Positions 18,801 to 27,803 of a stretch of DNA of 64,000 nucleotides are shown in pieces; the first letter of the stretch is position 1; every line of letters begins with the position of its first letter. Source of the stretch: ECT2AJA-044 sp965262845 (GTDB lineage: Bacteria > Bacteroidota > Bacteroidia > Flavobacteriales > ECT2AJA-044); assembly GCA_965262845.1 (NCBI GenBank), contig CBDHFX010000002.1, positions 62,001-126,000 of the forward strand. Reading direction: 5' to 3'. The translations under genes and the position numbers were made by a program. The notes beneath the pieces were generated by a model. The model was not told the origin of the DNA, did no database searches, and worked only from the letters and a program-made list of their open reading frames with translations.

Positions 18801-21800
18801 TGCCGAACCCCAGGCCTGTATATGGATATACTTACCTGCTCCCGGCACACCGGTGGTGTGGTCAGCAGAAGGACCTGTGTGACCCGACGTGTGTTGCGTG
18901 CGCACCCCCCATCTGTAATTCGTTGGAGAAATAGTTGTTGTCCAACATGGATCAAAGGTAAAGAATGGTGCGAAGGTCGGGCCTTCAAAATCTTCAGTCC
19001 AGGGAGCCACAACTTCATTGGGCTGGGCGATACTCATGGAAAGGGACTGGGTACAGCCGGCATTGTCGCTTACCGTTACCCGGTAGGTTCCGGCTGTCAG
19101 GCCACTCAGGGTTGAGGTGGTGCCCCCTGTGTTCCATGAGTAGCTGTATGGAGAGGTACCGCCCGATACGGTTACAGTCAATGCTCCGTTATCACCTCCA
19201 AAGCAACTTACGTTGGTTACCCCAGTAGTAGCAGTAAGTGCTGCACCGAGTTGGGTGATGCTCATGGAAAAGTGCTGGGCACAGTCATTGGCATCCGTAA
19301 CCGTCACCTGATAAGTTCCAGCTGATAGACCACTCAGGGTTGAGGTGGTGCCCCCTGTGTTCCATGAGTAGCTGTACGGGGAAGTTCCGCCCGAGACAGT
19401 CAGAGTCAGCATTCCGTCATTACCTCCAAAACAAGATGGGTTGGTGACCCCAGCGGTAGCAGCAAGTGTTGCACTGGGCTGGGTGATGCTCACGGAAAGC
19501 GTTTGGGTACAGCCATTGACATCCGTAACCGTTACCTGATAGGTTCCAGCTGATAGACCACTCAGGCTTGAAGTGGTGCCCCCTGTGTTCCACAGGTAGC
19601 TGTATGGAGGGGTTCCACCCGAGACAGCCAGGGTCAGCGTCCCGTCGTTACCGCCAAAACAACTTACCTGGGTTACCGAACTTGCCGATACGGTCAAAGC
19701 CCCCGGTTCGGTAATGGTATAGGAAAAGACCTCTCTACATCCGCTAAGATCTGTTACCGACACCTGATAGGTTCCGGGGCCTAGGTTACTGCGTGAAATA
19801 GCATATGGAGCGTTGCTTAAGGTACCGGTTAGTCCATTATCCCACACATAGCTATAACCGGGTATGCCGCCACTAAGGGTCAGGGCAATGAAGCCATCGC
19901 TGGCTCCACAGGCAGTAATATGGGTTACCCCAGCAGCAACAGCAAGTGGTGCACTGGGTTGGGTGATGCTTAAGGAAAGGGACTGGTCACATCCCGCAGC
20001 GTCGCTTACCGTTACCCGATAGTCCCCGGCTGTCAGGTTGGCCAGGGCCTGGGTAGTGGCGCCCGTGTTCCACGAATAGCTGTACGGAGGGGTTCCACCC
20101 GATACAGCCAGGGTTAGCGCTCCGTCGTTACTGCCGAGACAACTTACGTTGGCCACCGAGGCGTTAGCATGCAAACAGGGACCTACGGAAATATCATCCA
20201 GGGCCAGAGCACCACGCCAATCTCCACCACGGATTGCACGGAAGCGGATCTGAAGTGCTGTGGAACCGGCAAAGTCGTTCAGACTGAGTACTTCCTCAAC
20301 CCAGGGGTTGGTCCGGGCTGTTTGCGGACCGGGACCATGTGTTTCGTAGATCGTTTGGAATCCGCTACCCGTATCGATTTCAACGAAGAACGAGTCAATA
20401 TCGGCACCATGGAAGTGCTTCCAGAAACGGAGTGTCGGGTTGGTGATGCCACTGATGTTGATCAACGGCGTCAGAATTGCTGCCGTTTCACCTGCCGAAC
20501 CCCAGGCCTGTATATGGATATACTTACCTGCTCCCGGCACACCGGTGGTGTGGTCAGCAGAAGGACCTGTGTGACCCGACGTGTGTTGCGTGCGCACCCC
20601 CCATCTGTAATTCGTTGGAGAAATAGTTGTTGTCCAACATGGATCAAAGGTAAAGAATGGTGCGAAGGACGGGCCTTCAAAATCTTCAGTCCAGGGAGCC
20701 ACAACTTCATTGGGCTGGGCGATACTCATGGAAAGGGACTGGGTACAGCCGGCATTGTCGCTTACCGTTACCCGGTAGGTTCCGGCTGTCAGGCCACTCA
20801 GGGTTGAGGTGGTGCCCCCTGTGTTCCATGAGTAGCTGTATGGAGAGGTACCGCCCGATACGGTTACAGTCAATGCTCCGTTATCACCTCCAAAGCAACT
20901 TACGTTGGTTACCCCAGTAGTAGCAGTAAGTGCTGCACCGGGTTGGGTGATGCTCATGGAAAAGTGCTGGGCACAGTCATTGGCATCCGTAACCGTCACC
21001 TGATAAGTTCCAGCTGATAGACCACTCAGGATTGAGGTGGTGCCCCCTGTGTTCCATGAGTAGCTGTACGGGGAAGTTCCGCCCGAGACAGTCAGAGTCA
21101 GCATTCCGTCATTACCTCCAAAACAAGATGGGTTGGTGACCCCAGCGGTAGCAGCAAGTGTTGCACTGGGCTGGGTGATGCTCACGGAAAGCGTTTGGGT
21201 ACAGCCATTGACATCCGTAACCGTTACCTGATAGGTTCCAGCTGATAGACCACTCAGGCTTGAAGTGGTGCCCCCTGTGTTCCACAGGTAGCTGTATGGA
21301 GGGGTTCCACCCGAGACAGCCAGGGTCAGCGTCCCGTCGTTACCGCCAAAACAACTTACCTGGGTTACCGAACTTGCCGATACGGTCAAAGCCCCCGGTT
21401 CGGTAATGGTATAGGAAAAGACCTCTCTACATCCGCTAAGATCTGTTACCGACACCTGATAGGTTCCGGGGCCTAGGTTACTGCGTGACATAGCATATGG
21501 AGCGTTGCTTAAGGTACCGGTTAGTCCATTATCCCACACATAGCTATAACCGGGTATGCCGCCACTAAGGGTCAGGGCAATGAAGCCATCGCTGGCTCCA
21601 CAGGCAGTAATATGGGTTACCCCAGCAGCAGCAGCAAGTGGTGCACTGGGTTGGGTGATGCTTAAGGAAAGGGACTGGTCACATCCCGCAGCGTCGCTTA
21701 CCGTTACCCGATAGTCCCCGGCTGTCAGGTTGGCCAGGGCCTGGGTAGTGGCGCCCGTGTTCCACGAATAGCTGTACGGAGGGGTTCCACCCGATACAGC

Positions 21801-24800
21801 CAGGGTTAGCGCTCCGTCGTTACTGCCGAGACAACTTACGTTGGCCACCGAGGCGTTAGCATGCAAACAGGGACCTACGGAAATATCATCCAGGGCCAGA
21901 GCACCACGCCAATCTCCACCACGGATTGCACGGAAGCGGATCTGAAGTGCTGTGGAACCGGCAAAGTCGTTCAGACTGAGTACTTCCTCAACCCAGGGGT
22001 TGGTCCGGGCTGTTTGCGGACCGGGACCATGTGTTTCGTAGATCGTTTGGAATCCGCTACCCGTATCGATTTCAACGAAGAACGAGTCAATATCGGCACC
22101 ATGGAAGTGCTTCCAGAAACGGAGTGTCGGGTTGGTGATGCCACTGATGTTGATCAACGGCGTCAGAATTGCTGCCGTTTCACCTGCCGAACCCCAGGCC
22201 TGTATATGGATATACTTACCTGCTCCCGGCACACCGGTGGTGTGGTCAGCAGAAGGACCTGTGTGACCCGACGTGTGTTGCGTGCGCACCCCCCATCTGT
22301 AATTCGTTGGAGAAATAGTTGTTGTCCAACATGGATCAAAGGTAAAGAATGGTGCGAAGGACGGGCCTTCAAAATCTTCAGTCCAGGGAGCCACAACTTC
22401 ATTGGGCTGGGCGATACTCATGGAAAGGGACTGGGTACAGCCGGCATTGTCGCTTACCGTTACCCGGTAGGTTCCGGCTGTCAGGCCACTCAGGGTTGAG
22501 GTGGTGCCCCCTGTGTTCCATGAGTAGCTGTATGGAGAGGTACCGCCCGATACGGTTACAGTCAATGCTCCGTTATCACCTCCAAAGCAACTTACGTTGG
22601 TTACCCCAGTAGTAGCAGTAAGTGCTGCACCGGGTTGGGTGATGCTCATGGAAAAGTGCTGGGCACAGTCATTGGCATCCGTAACCGTCACCTGATAAGT
22701 TCCAGCTGATAGACCACTCAGGATTGAGGTGGTGCCCCCTGTGTTCCATGAGTAGCTGTACGGGGAAGTTCCGCCCGAGACAGTCAGAGTCAGCATTCCG
22801 TCATTACCTCCAAAACAAGATGGGTTGGTGACCCCAGCGGTAGCAGCAAGTGTTGCACTGGGCTGGGTGATGCTCACGGAAAGCGTTTGGGTACAGCCAT
22901 TGACATCCGTAACCGTTACCTGATAGGTTCCAGCTGATAGACCACTCAGGCTTGAAGTGGTGCCCCCTGTGTTCCACAGGTAGCTGTATGGAGGGGTTCC
23001 ACCCGAGACAGCCAGGGTCAGCGTCCCGTCGTTACCGCCAAAACAACTTACCTGGGTTACCGAACTTGCCGATACGGTCAAAGCCCCCGGTTCGGTAATG
23101 GTATAGGAAAAGACCTCTCTACATCCGCTAAGATCTGTTACCGACACCTGATAGGTTCCGGGGCCTAGGTTACTGCGTGACATAGCATATGGAGCGTTGC
23201 TTAAGGTACCGGTTAGTCCATTATCCCACACATAGCTATAACCGGGTATGCCGCCACTAAGGGTCAGGGCAATGAAGCCATCGCTGGCTCCACAGGCAGT
23301 AATATGGGTTACCCCAGCAGCAGCAGCAAGTGGTGCACTGGGTTGGGTGATGCTTAAGGAAAGGGACTGGTCACATCCCGCAGCGTCGCTTACCGTTACC
23401 CGATAGTCCCCGGCTGTCAGGTTGGCCAGGGCCTGGGTAGTGGCGCCCGTGTTCCACGAATAGCTGTACGGAGGGGTTCCACCCGATACAGCCAGGGTTA
23501 GCGCTCCGTCGTTACTGCCGAGACAACTTACGTTGGCCACCGAGGCGTTAGCATGCAAACAGGGACCTACGGAAATATCATCCAGGGCCAGAGCACCACG
23601 CCAATCTCCACCACGGATTGCACGGAAGCGGATCTGAAGTGCTGTGGAACCGGCAAAGTCGTTCAGACTGAGTACTTCCTCAACCCAGGGGTTGGTCCGG
23701 GCTGTTTGCGGACCGGGACCATGTGTTTCGTAGATCGTTTGGAATCCGCTACCCGTATCGATTTCAACGAAGAACGAGTCAATATCGGCACCATGGAAGT
23801 GCTTCCAGAAACGGAGTGTCGGGTTGGTGATGCCACTGATGTTGATCAACGGCGTCAGAATTGCTGCCGTTTCACCTGCCGAACCCCAGGCCTGTATATG
23901 GATATACTTACCTGCTCCCGGCACACCGGTGGTGTGGTCAGCAGAAGGACCTGTGTGACCCGACGTGTGTTGCGTGCGCACCCCCCATCTGTAATTCGTT
24001 GGAGAAATAGTTGTTGTCCAACATGGATCAAAGGTAAAGAATGGTGCGAAGGACGGGCCTTCAAAATCTTCAGTCCAGGGAGCCACAACTTCATTGGGCT
24101 GGGCGATACTCATGGAAAGGGACTGGGTACAGCCGGCATTGTCGCTTACCGTTACCCGGTAGGTTCCGGCTGTCAGGCCACTCAGGGTTGAGGTGGTGCC
24201 CCCTGTGTTCCATGAGTAGCTGTATGGAGAGGTACCGCCCGATACGGTTACAGTCAATGCTCCGTTATCACCTCCAAAGCAACTTACGTTGGCCACCGAG
24301 GCGTTAGCATGCAACAAACAGGGACCTACGGAAATATCATCCAGGGCCAGAGCACCATAAAAACCTGCACCACGGATTGCGCGGAAGCGGATCTGAAGTG
24401 CTGTGGAACCGGCAAAGTCGTTCAGACTGAGCACTTCCTCAACCCAGGGGTTGGTCCGGGCTGTTTGCGGACCGGGGCCATGTGTTTCGTAGATCGTTTG
24501 AAATCCGCTACCCGTATCGATTTCAACGAAGAACGAATCAATATCGGCACCGTAGAAGTGTTTCCAGAAACGGAGTGTCGGGTTGGTGATGCCACTGATG
24601 TTGATCAACGGCGTCAGAATTGCTGCCGTTTCACCTGCCGAACCCCAGGCCTGTATATGGATATACTTACCTGCTCCCGGCACACCGGTGGTGTGGTCAG
24701 CAGAAGGACCTGAGTAACTCGTGTGTTGCGTGCGCACCCCCCATCTGTAACTCGTTGGAGAAATAGTTGTTGTCCAACATGGATCAAAGGTAAAGAATGG

Positions 24801-27509
24801 TGCGAAGGACGGGCCTTCAAAATCTTCAGTCCAGGGAGCCACAACTTCATTGGGCTGGGCGATACTCATGGAAAGGGACTGGGTACAGCCGGCATTGTCG
24901 CTTACCGTTACCCGGTAGGTTCCGGCTGTCAGGCCACTCAGGGTTGAGGTGGTGCCCCCTGTGTTCCATGAGTAGCTGTATGGAGAGGTACCGCCCGATA
25001 CGGTTACAGTCAATGCTCCGTTATCACCTCCAAAGCAACTTACGTTGGTTACCCCACCAGTAGTAGCAGTAAGTGCTGCACCGGGTTGGGTGATGCTCAT
25101 GGAAAAGTGCTGGGTACAGTCATTGGCATCCGTAACCGTTATCTGATAGGTTCCGGGGCCTAGGCTACTGCGTGAAATAGCATATGGAGCACTGTTTAAC
25201 GTACCGGTTGCTCCATTATCCCAGGCATAGGTATAAACGGGTGTACCGCCGCTAATAGTTAGATCAATGGATCCGTCGTTTGCTCCATGGCAGGTAATAT
25301 CCGTTACCCCACCGGTAGCGCTCAGGGCATTGATGCTCACGGGAAGGGACTGGGTACATCCTGCAGCGTCGGTCACCGTTAGCTGGTAGGTTCCCTCGCT
25401 CAGGTTATTCAGGGATGAGGTGGTGCCCCCCGTATTCCACAGGTAGCCGTACGGAGGGGTTCCGCCGCTGATACTTACATTGATGGAACCATCGCTGACT
25501 CCATGGCAGGTAACGTTGGTTGATACACTTGTAATGAGCAATGTATTGGGTTCGGTGATGCTCACGGAAAGCGTTTGGGTACAGTCATTGGCATCCGTAA
25601 CTGTTACCCGATAGGTTCCGGGGCCTAGGCTACTGCGTGAAATAGCATATGGAGCACTGTTTAATGTACCGGTTGCTCCATTATCCCAGGCATAGGTATA
25701 AACGGGTGTACCGCCGCTAATAGTTAGATCAATGGACCCGTTGTTAGCTCCACAGTTAGTAACGTTGGTTGATGCACCGGTAATGAGCAACGCATTGGGT
25801 TGGATAACGCTCACGGAAAGGGACTGGGTACAGTCATTGGCATCCGTAACCGTTATCTGATAGGTTCCGGGGCCTAGGCTACTGCGTGAAATAGCATATG
25901 GAGCACTGTTTAACGTACCGGTTGCTCCATTATCCCAGGCGTAGGTATAACCGGGTGCACCGCCGCTGATGGTTAGATCAATGGATCCGTCGTTCGCCCC
26001 CTGACAGGTAATATTCGTTGCCACACCGGTAGTGCTCAGGGCATTGATGCTTACGGGAAGGGACTGGGTACATCCCGCAGCGTCAGTCACCGTTAGCTGG
26101 TAGGTTCCCTCGCTCAGGTTACTCAGGCTTGAAGTGGTGCCCCCCGTGTTCCACAGGTAGCTGTACGGAGAGGTTCCACCGCTAATGCTCACATTAATGG
26201 AACCATCGCTGCCCCCATGGCAGGTAACGTTGGTTACTGCGGTATGGACATTCAAGCAGGGACCTACATCTATAGAAATATCATCCAGGGCCAGATCACC
26301 CTGATGGATCCATGCACTATGGATAGCGCGGAAACGGATCTGGAGTGTTGTGGAACCGGCAAAGTCGTTCAAGCTGAGCACTTCCTCAACCCAGAGGTCG
26401 GTTGAAGCTGTTTGCGGGCCGGGACCATGTGTTTCGTAGATCGTTTGGAATCCACTACCCGTATCGACTTCAACGAAAAACGAGTCAATGTGTAACCCGT
26501 AGAAGTGCTTCCAGAAACGGAGTGTCGGGTTGGTGATGCCACTGATATCGATCCACGGTGTCCGAATTTCTGCCTGGTCACCTGCCAAACCCCAAGTGGC
26601 CTCTACATAGATGTACTTGCCTGCTCCCGGTACACCGGTGGTGTGGTCAGCAGAAGGACCTGTAGCAGAAGAAAAAGTTTGGTCCGTTTCCACCCACCAG
26701 CTGTAAGAAAAACCTCCACTCGTCGGAATGGTCGTCCAACATGGATCAAAGGTGTTGAGCGGGACAAAGGAGGCACCTTCAAAATCTTCAGTCCAGGGAG
26801 CCGTTACAGCCAAACAAGGTGTGAGAAAGCTAAAAGAGTTCCAAAACGAGGTGTCACTTGCACACATGGCGCGAACGTATACAAAGTACTGTGTGTTCGG
26901 AGTCAAAGTGGTGGCAGCAAAGGAAGTAGCCGTCGTTGGTGTACCGGAACCCGTTGGCGCACCGGAAGTCGTAGTGATTACGTACTCATAGCCGTTGGCT
27001 GGATTCGATGTGGAAGCTGTCCAGCTGATATTTGCTGAGGTGGTCGTAATACCCGTGGCCGTAACGTCCAACGGTGGGATACATCCCCCCAGGAAACTGG
27101 TGAATACCGCCGTTGTGGTATGATTAGCCGAAGTATTGCCGCATGCCGCGTTATCAGTCCAGTGTACACGGTACTGACCCGTTCCCGCGATCGGAGCCTG
27201 AAATGGTGAGGGGCCATGAGCGATCACGTTGTTCAATGCATCAGTCAGGGTTACGTAGCCCGGATTTCCACTAGAATTCAGCGTTACCGTGAAGGTATAG
27301 ATCCCTGGGGCATTCACCTGAACCACGGAATACTCCGTTGTATAGCTATTCGTGGCAATAGTAACCGGTGTCGTTGTCGTTTGATCAAGGGTAGTGATCG
27401 CCTGCGGAAACTGTGGGGTGTTGATACATTGCGCCTTAGCCATATTTGGCATGAACACAAAAAACACCGATGCTGCCCACAATGAGGGCCATAATAGCAG
27501 TCTTTTCAT
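15864..27509 (-). CDS. Giant SprB/MAM adhesin 3 with T9SS sorting domain
   Basis: A complete gene of 3,881 aa, about 11.6 kb. It starts with the same signal peptide family (MKRLLLWPSLWAASVFF..., cut after AKA or AQ), an N-terminal domain to about 150, an FN3-like domain and a first MAM-like domain. SprB repeats (about 31 in all) are then interleaved with five further MAM-like domains, located on DNA near 24.3-24.85, 23.56-24.09, 21.86-22.4, 20.17-20.7 and 18.48-19.0 kb. Two atypical repeat domains precede the last SprB repeat. The C-terminus is a T9SS type A sorting domain (INLYPNPTADEVFI...RKLVIQK), nearly the same as in adhesin 2. The protein should be secreted and surface-anchored, and an adhesin or gliding role is inferred from SprB. 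The central half is a near-perfect tandem array of a 1,692-bp unit, so copy number could be variable in the population or collapsed in an assembly. Confidence 0.95.
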   Translation of the reverse strand: MKRLLLWPSLWAASVFFVFMPNMAKAQCINTPQFPQAITTLDQTTTTPVTIATNSYTTEYSVVQVNAPGIYTFTVTLNSSGNPGYVTLTDALNNVIAHGPSPFQAPIAGTGQYRVHWTDNAACGNTSANHTTTAVFTSFLGGCIPPLDVTATGITTTSANISWTASTSNPANGYEYVITTTSGAPTGSGTPTTATSFAATTLTPNTQYFVYVRAMCASDTSFWNSFSFLTPCLAVTAPWTEDFEGASFVPLNTFDPCWTTIPTSGGFSYSWWVETDQTFSSATGPSADHTTGVPGAGKYIYVEATWGLAGDQAEIRTPWIDISGITNPTLRFWKHFYGLHIDSFFVEVDTGSGFQTIYETHGPGPQTASTDLWVEEVLSLNDFAGSTTLQIRFRAIHSAWIHQGDLALDDISIDVGPCLNVHTAVTNVTCHGGSDGSINVSISGGTSPYSYLWNTGGTTSSLSNLSEGTYQLTVTDAAGCTQSLPVSINALSTTGVATNITCQGANDGSIDLTISGGAPGYTYAWDNGATGTLNSAPYAISRSSLGPGTYQITVTDANDCTQSLSVSVIQPNALLITGASTNVTNCGANNGSIDLTISGGTPVYTYAWDNGATGTLNSAPYAISRSSLGPGTYRVTVTDANDCTQTLSVSITEPNTLLITSVSTNVTCHGVSDGSINVSISGGTPPYGYLWNTGGTTSSLNNLSEGTYQLTVTDAAGCTQSLPVSINALSATGGVTDITCHGANDGSIDLTISGGTPVYTYAWDNGATGTLNSAPYAISRSSLGPGTYQITVTDANDCTQHFSMSITQPGAALTATTGGVTNVSCFGGDNGALTVTVSGGTSPYSYSWNTGGTTSTLSGLTAGTYRVTVSDNAGCTQSLSMSIAQPNEVVAPWTEDFEGPSFAPFFTFDPCWTTTISPTSYRWGVRTQHTSYSGPSADHTTGVPGAGKYIHIQAWGSAGETAAILTPLINISGITNPTLRFWKHFYGADIDSFFVEIDTGSGFQTIYETHGPGPQTARTNPWVEEVLSLNDFAGSTALQIRFRAIRGAGFYGALALDDISVGPCLLHANASVANVSCFGGDNGALTVTVSGGTSPYSYSWNTGGTTSTLSGLTAGTYRVTVSDNAGCTQSLSMSIAQPNEVVAPWTEDFEGPSFAPFFTFDPCWTTTISPTNYRWGVRTQHTSGHTGPSADHTTGVPGAGKYIHIQAWGSAGETAAILTPLINISGITNPTLRFWKHFHGADIDSFFVEIDTGSGFQTIYETHGPGPQTARTNPWVEEVLSLNDFAGSTALQIRFRAIRGGDWRGALALDDISVGPCLHANASVANVSCLGSNDGALTLAVSGGTPPYSYSWNTGATTQALANLTAGDYRVTVSDAAGCDQSLSLSITQPSAPLAAAAGVTHITACGASDGFIALTLSGGIPGYSYVWDNGLTGTLSNAPYAMSRSNLGPGTYQVSVTDLSGCREVFSYTITEPGALTVSASSVTQVSCFGGNDGTLTLAVSGGTPPYSYLWNTGGTTSSLSGLSAGTYQVTVTDVNGCTQTLSVSITQPSATLAATAGVTNPSCFGGNDGMLTLTVSGGTSPYSYSWNTGGTTSILSGLSAGTYQVTVTDANDCAQHFSMSITQPGAALTATTGVTNVSCFGGDNGALTVTVSGGTSPYSYSWNTGGTTSTLSGLTAGTYRVTVSDNAGCTQSLSMSIAQPNEVVAPWTEDFEGPSFAPFFTFDPCWTTTISPTNYRWGVRTQHTSGHTGPSADHTTGVPGAGKYIHIQAWGSAGETAAILTPLINISGITNPTLRFWKHFHGADIDSFFVEIDTGSGFQTIYETHGPGPQTARTNPWVEEVLSLNDFAGSTALQIRFRAIRGGDWRGALALDDISVGPCLHANASVANVSCLGSNDGALTLAVSGGTPPYSYSWNTGATTQALANLTAGDYRVTVSDAAGCDQSLSLSITQPSAPLAAAAGVTHITACGASDGFIALTLSGGIPGYSYVWDNGLTGTLSNAPYAMSRSNLGPGTYQVSVTDLSGCREVFSYTITEPGALTVSASSVTQVSCFGGNDGTLTLAVSGGTPPYSYLWNTGGTTSSLSGLSAGTYQVTVTDVNGCTQTLSVSITQPSATLAATAGVTNPSCFGGNDGMLTLTVSGGTSPYSYSWNTGGTTSILSGLSAGTYQVTVTDANDCAQHFSMSITQPGAALTATTGVTNVSCFGGDNGALTVTVSGGTSPYSYSWNTGGTTSTLSGLTAGTYRVTVSDNAGCTQSLSMSIAQPNEVVAPWTEDFEGPSFAPFFTFDPCWTTTISPTNYRWGVRTQHTSGHTGPSADHTTGVPGAGKYIHIQAWGSAGETAAILTPLINISGITNPTLRFWKHFHGADIDSFFVEIDTGSGFQTIYETHGPGPQTARTNPWVEEVLSLNDFAGSTALQIRFRAIRGGDWRGALALDDISVGPCLHANASVANVSCLGSNDGALTLAVSGGTPPYSYSWNTGATTQALANLTAGDYRVTVSDAAGCDQSLSLSITQPSAPLAVAAGVTHITACGASDGFIALTLSGGIPGYSYVWDNGLTGTLSNAPYAISRSNLGPGTYQVSVTDLSGCREVFSYTITEPGALTVSASSVTQVSCFGGNDGTLTLAVSGGTPPYSYLWNTGGTTSSLSGLSAGTYQVTVTDVNGCTQTLSVSITQPSATLAATAGVTNPSCFGGNDGMLTLTVSGGTSPYSYSWNTGGTTSTLSGLSAGTYQVTVTDANDCAQHFSMSITQLGAALTATTGVTNVSCFGGDNGALTVTVSGGTSPYSYSWNTGGTTSTLSGLTAGTYRVTVSDNAGCTQSLSMSIAQPNEVVAPWTEDFEGPTFAPFFTFDPCWTTTISPTNYRWGVRTQHTSGHTGPSADHTTGVPGAGKYIHIQAWGSAGDTAAILTPLINISGITNPTLRFWKHFHGADIDSFFVEIDTGSGFQTIYETHGPGPQTARTNPWVEEVLSLNDFAGSTALQIRFRAIRGGDWRGALALDDISVGPCLHANASVANVSCLGSNDGALTLAVSGGTPPYSYSWNTGATTQALANLTAGDYRVTVSDAAGCDQSLSLSITQPSAPLAAAAGVTHITACGASDGFIALTLSGGIPGYSYVWDNGLTGTLSNAPYAISRSNLGPGTYQVSVTDLSGCREVFSYTITEPGALTVSASSVTQVSCFGGNDGTLTLAVSGGTPPYSYLWNTGGTTSSLSGLSAGTYQVTVTDVNGCTQTLSVSITQPSATLAATAGVTHITACGASDGFIALTLSGGIPGYSYVWDNGLTGTLSNAPYAISRNDLDAETYHLSVTDFSGCREVFSYTITEPGALTVSASSVTQVSCFGGNDGALTLAVSGGTPPYSYLWNTGGTTSSLSGLSAGTYQVTVTDVNGCTQTLSVSITQPSGTLAATAGVTHITACGASDGFIALTLSGGIPGYSYVWDNGLTGTLSNAPYAMSRSNLGPGTYQVSVTDVSGCREVFSYTITEPTPITIDITVVDQVLWCNNYGHIYYTISGGSGTYIDQTWDRINPDGSTTTWTWNTNTIGYLVDGFAGHIGYQYAVTITDSQGCTGASDTVTISVMPPLDITTNLCGSVGAINNLSITVNGGGTMPYSYLWNDPGGSTTPQIDNLTPGTYTVSITQVDVTYLPDFFISCDTAVSYTIPASGLTLLTVSPGSATHVSSFGGNDGALAVTVSGGTPPYSYLWNTGHTNLGLNNLTAGTYQVTVTDANGCQQAFSYTITQPAPPPGSIVPDDNAHNDGATNTIETGESLPYSNAWEMHGEYADSAQVLDVGMEGSDLARHINLYPNPTADEVFIGYDFTSEVDLEVTVVNNVGQVVLTTRELNAVSGKLRLDAAEWANGLYSVFFSNGSQSNSRKLVIQK
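17050..18240 (-). repeat. Tandem 480-bp repeat (about 2.5 copies) in adhesin 3
   Basis: The same DNA starts at about 17050, 17530 and 18010. The 480-bp period equals 160 codons, that is two SprB repeats (a 'THITACGASDG' type followed by a 'TQVSCFGG' type). Copies differ by only a few bases, for example the codons around 17131 and 17611. It abuts and overlaps the 1,692-bp array. Confidence 0.8.
17755..24290 (-). repeat. Near-perfect 1,692-bp tandem array (about 3.9 copies) in adhesin 3
   Basis: Identical landmarks recur at 18477, 20169, 21861 and 23553, exactly 1,692 bp (564 codons) apart. Each unit encodes one MAM-like domain plus five SprB repeats. Over hundreds of bases the copies differ by only single substitutions (for example a G/T change at 18806 versus 20498 that is the same in all later copies). 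The left boundary is near 17755 and the right near 24290, beyond which a further MAM plus one SprB is duplicated with a 756-bp period up to about 25050. The frame is preserved throughout. Confidence 0.9.
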
Positions 27510-27544
27510 GGGATTAATGATTTAGATTAATAACAAATCCGGCG

Positions 27545-27575
27545 CTAATGTAGTAAGTTAGATTATGACCTGCAA
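27545..27575 (-). promoter_or_regulatory. Putative promoter of adhesin 3 (TTG-N20-TACATTAG)
   Basis: A TTG at 27575-27573 lies 20 nt before TACATTAG (27552-27545), then the GCGCCGG-TTTG leader shared by all three adhesin genes, and the start codon about 36 nt on. Confidence 0.5.
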
Positions 27576-27803
27576 AAAAAATGAGGTGAATTTAACATTT
27601 TCCTCCTCCTGTAGGCACACCTGTCCAAAATAAATTTCAAGGCATAATTGACCTACTGAAAGTCAGGTATTTACCTCTTCCATATCCCTGTTTTTCGAAA
27701 AGCAAACTCCTGTAGATCTAAAAAGCCAGTTTTAACTGTCCCTTTGGAGGCGGTCTTTCCTTCTCCATAGTGATAGATACCGGCCAACCTGCAGTGACCC
27801 GTA
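27576..27803. other. Intergenic DNA between metG and adhesin 3
   Basis: No gene is seen on either strand. I looked for a remnant of a tRNA-binding domain downstream of metG in all three minus-strand frames and found none. A weak hairpin followed by TTTTT on the minus strand near 27718-27742 could end metG transcription, but its stem is only four to five pairs. Confidence 0.4.

Noticed and set aside
18477..24191. Four identical 212-codon plus-strand open frames spaced 1,692 bp apart
   Set aside because: They lie antisense inside the adhesin 3 repeats and copy the repeat period; the minus-strand frame has the signal peptide, domains and sorting signal.
17050..25050. Regular direct repeats suggesting a CRISPR array or mobile elements
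   Set aside because: Repeats are 240-1,692 bp, in frame and coding for SprB/MAM domains; no short repeat-spacer pattern and no cas or transposase genes.
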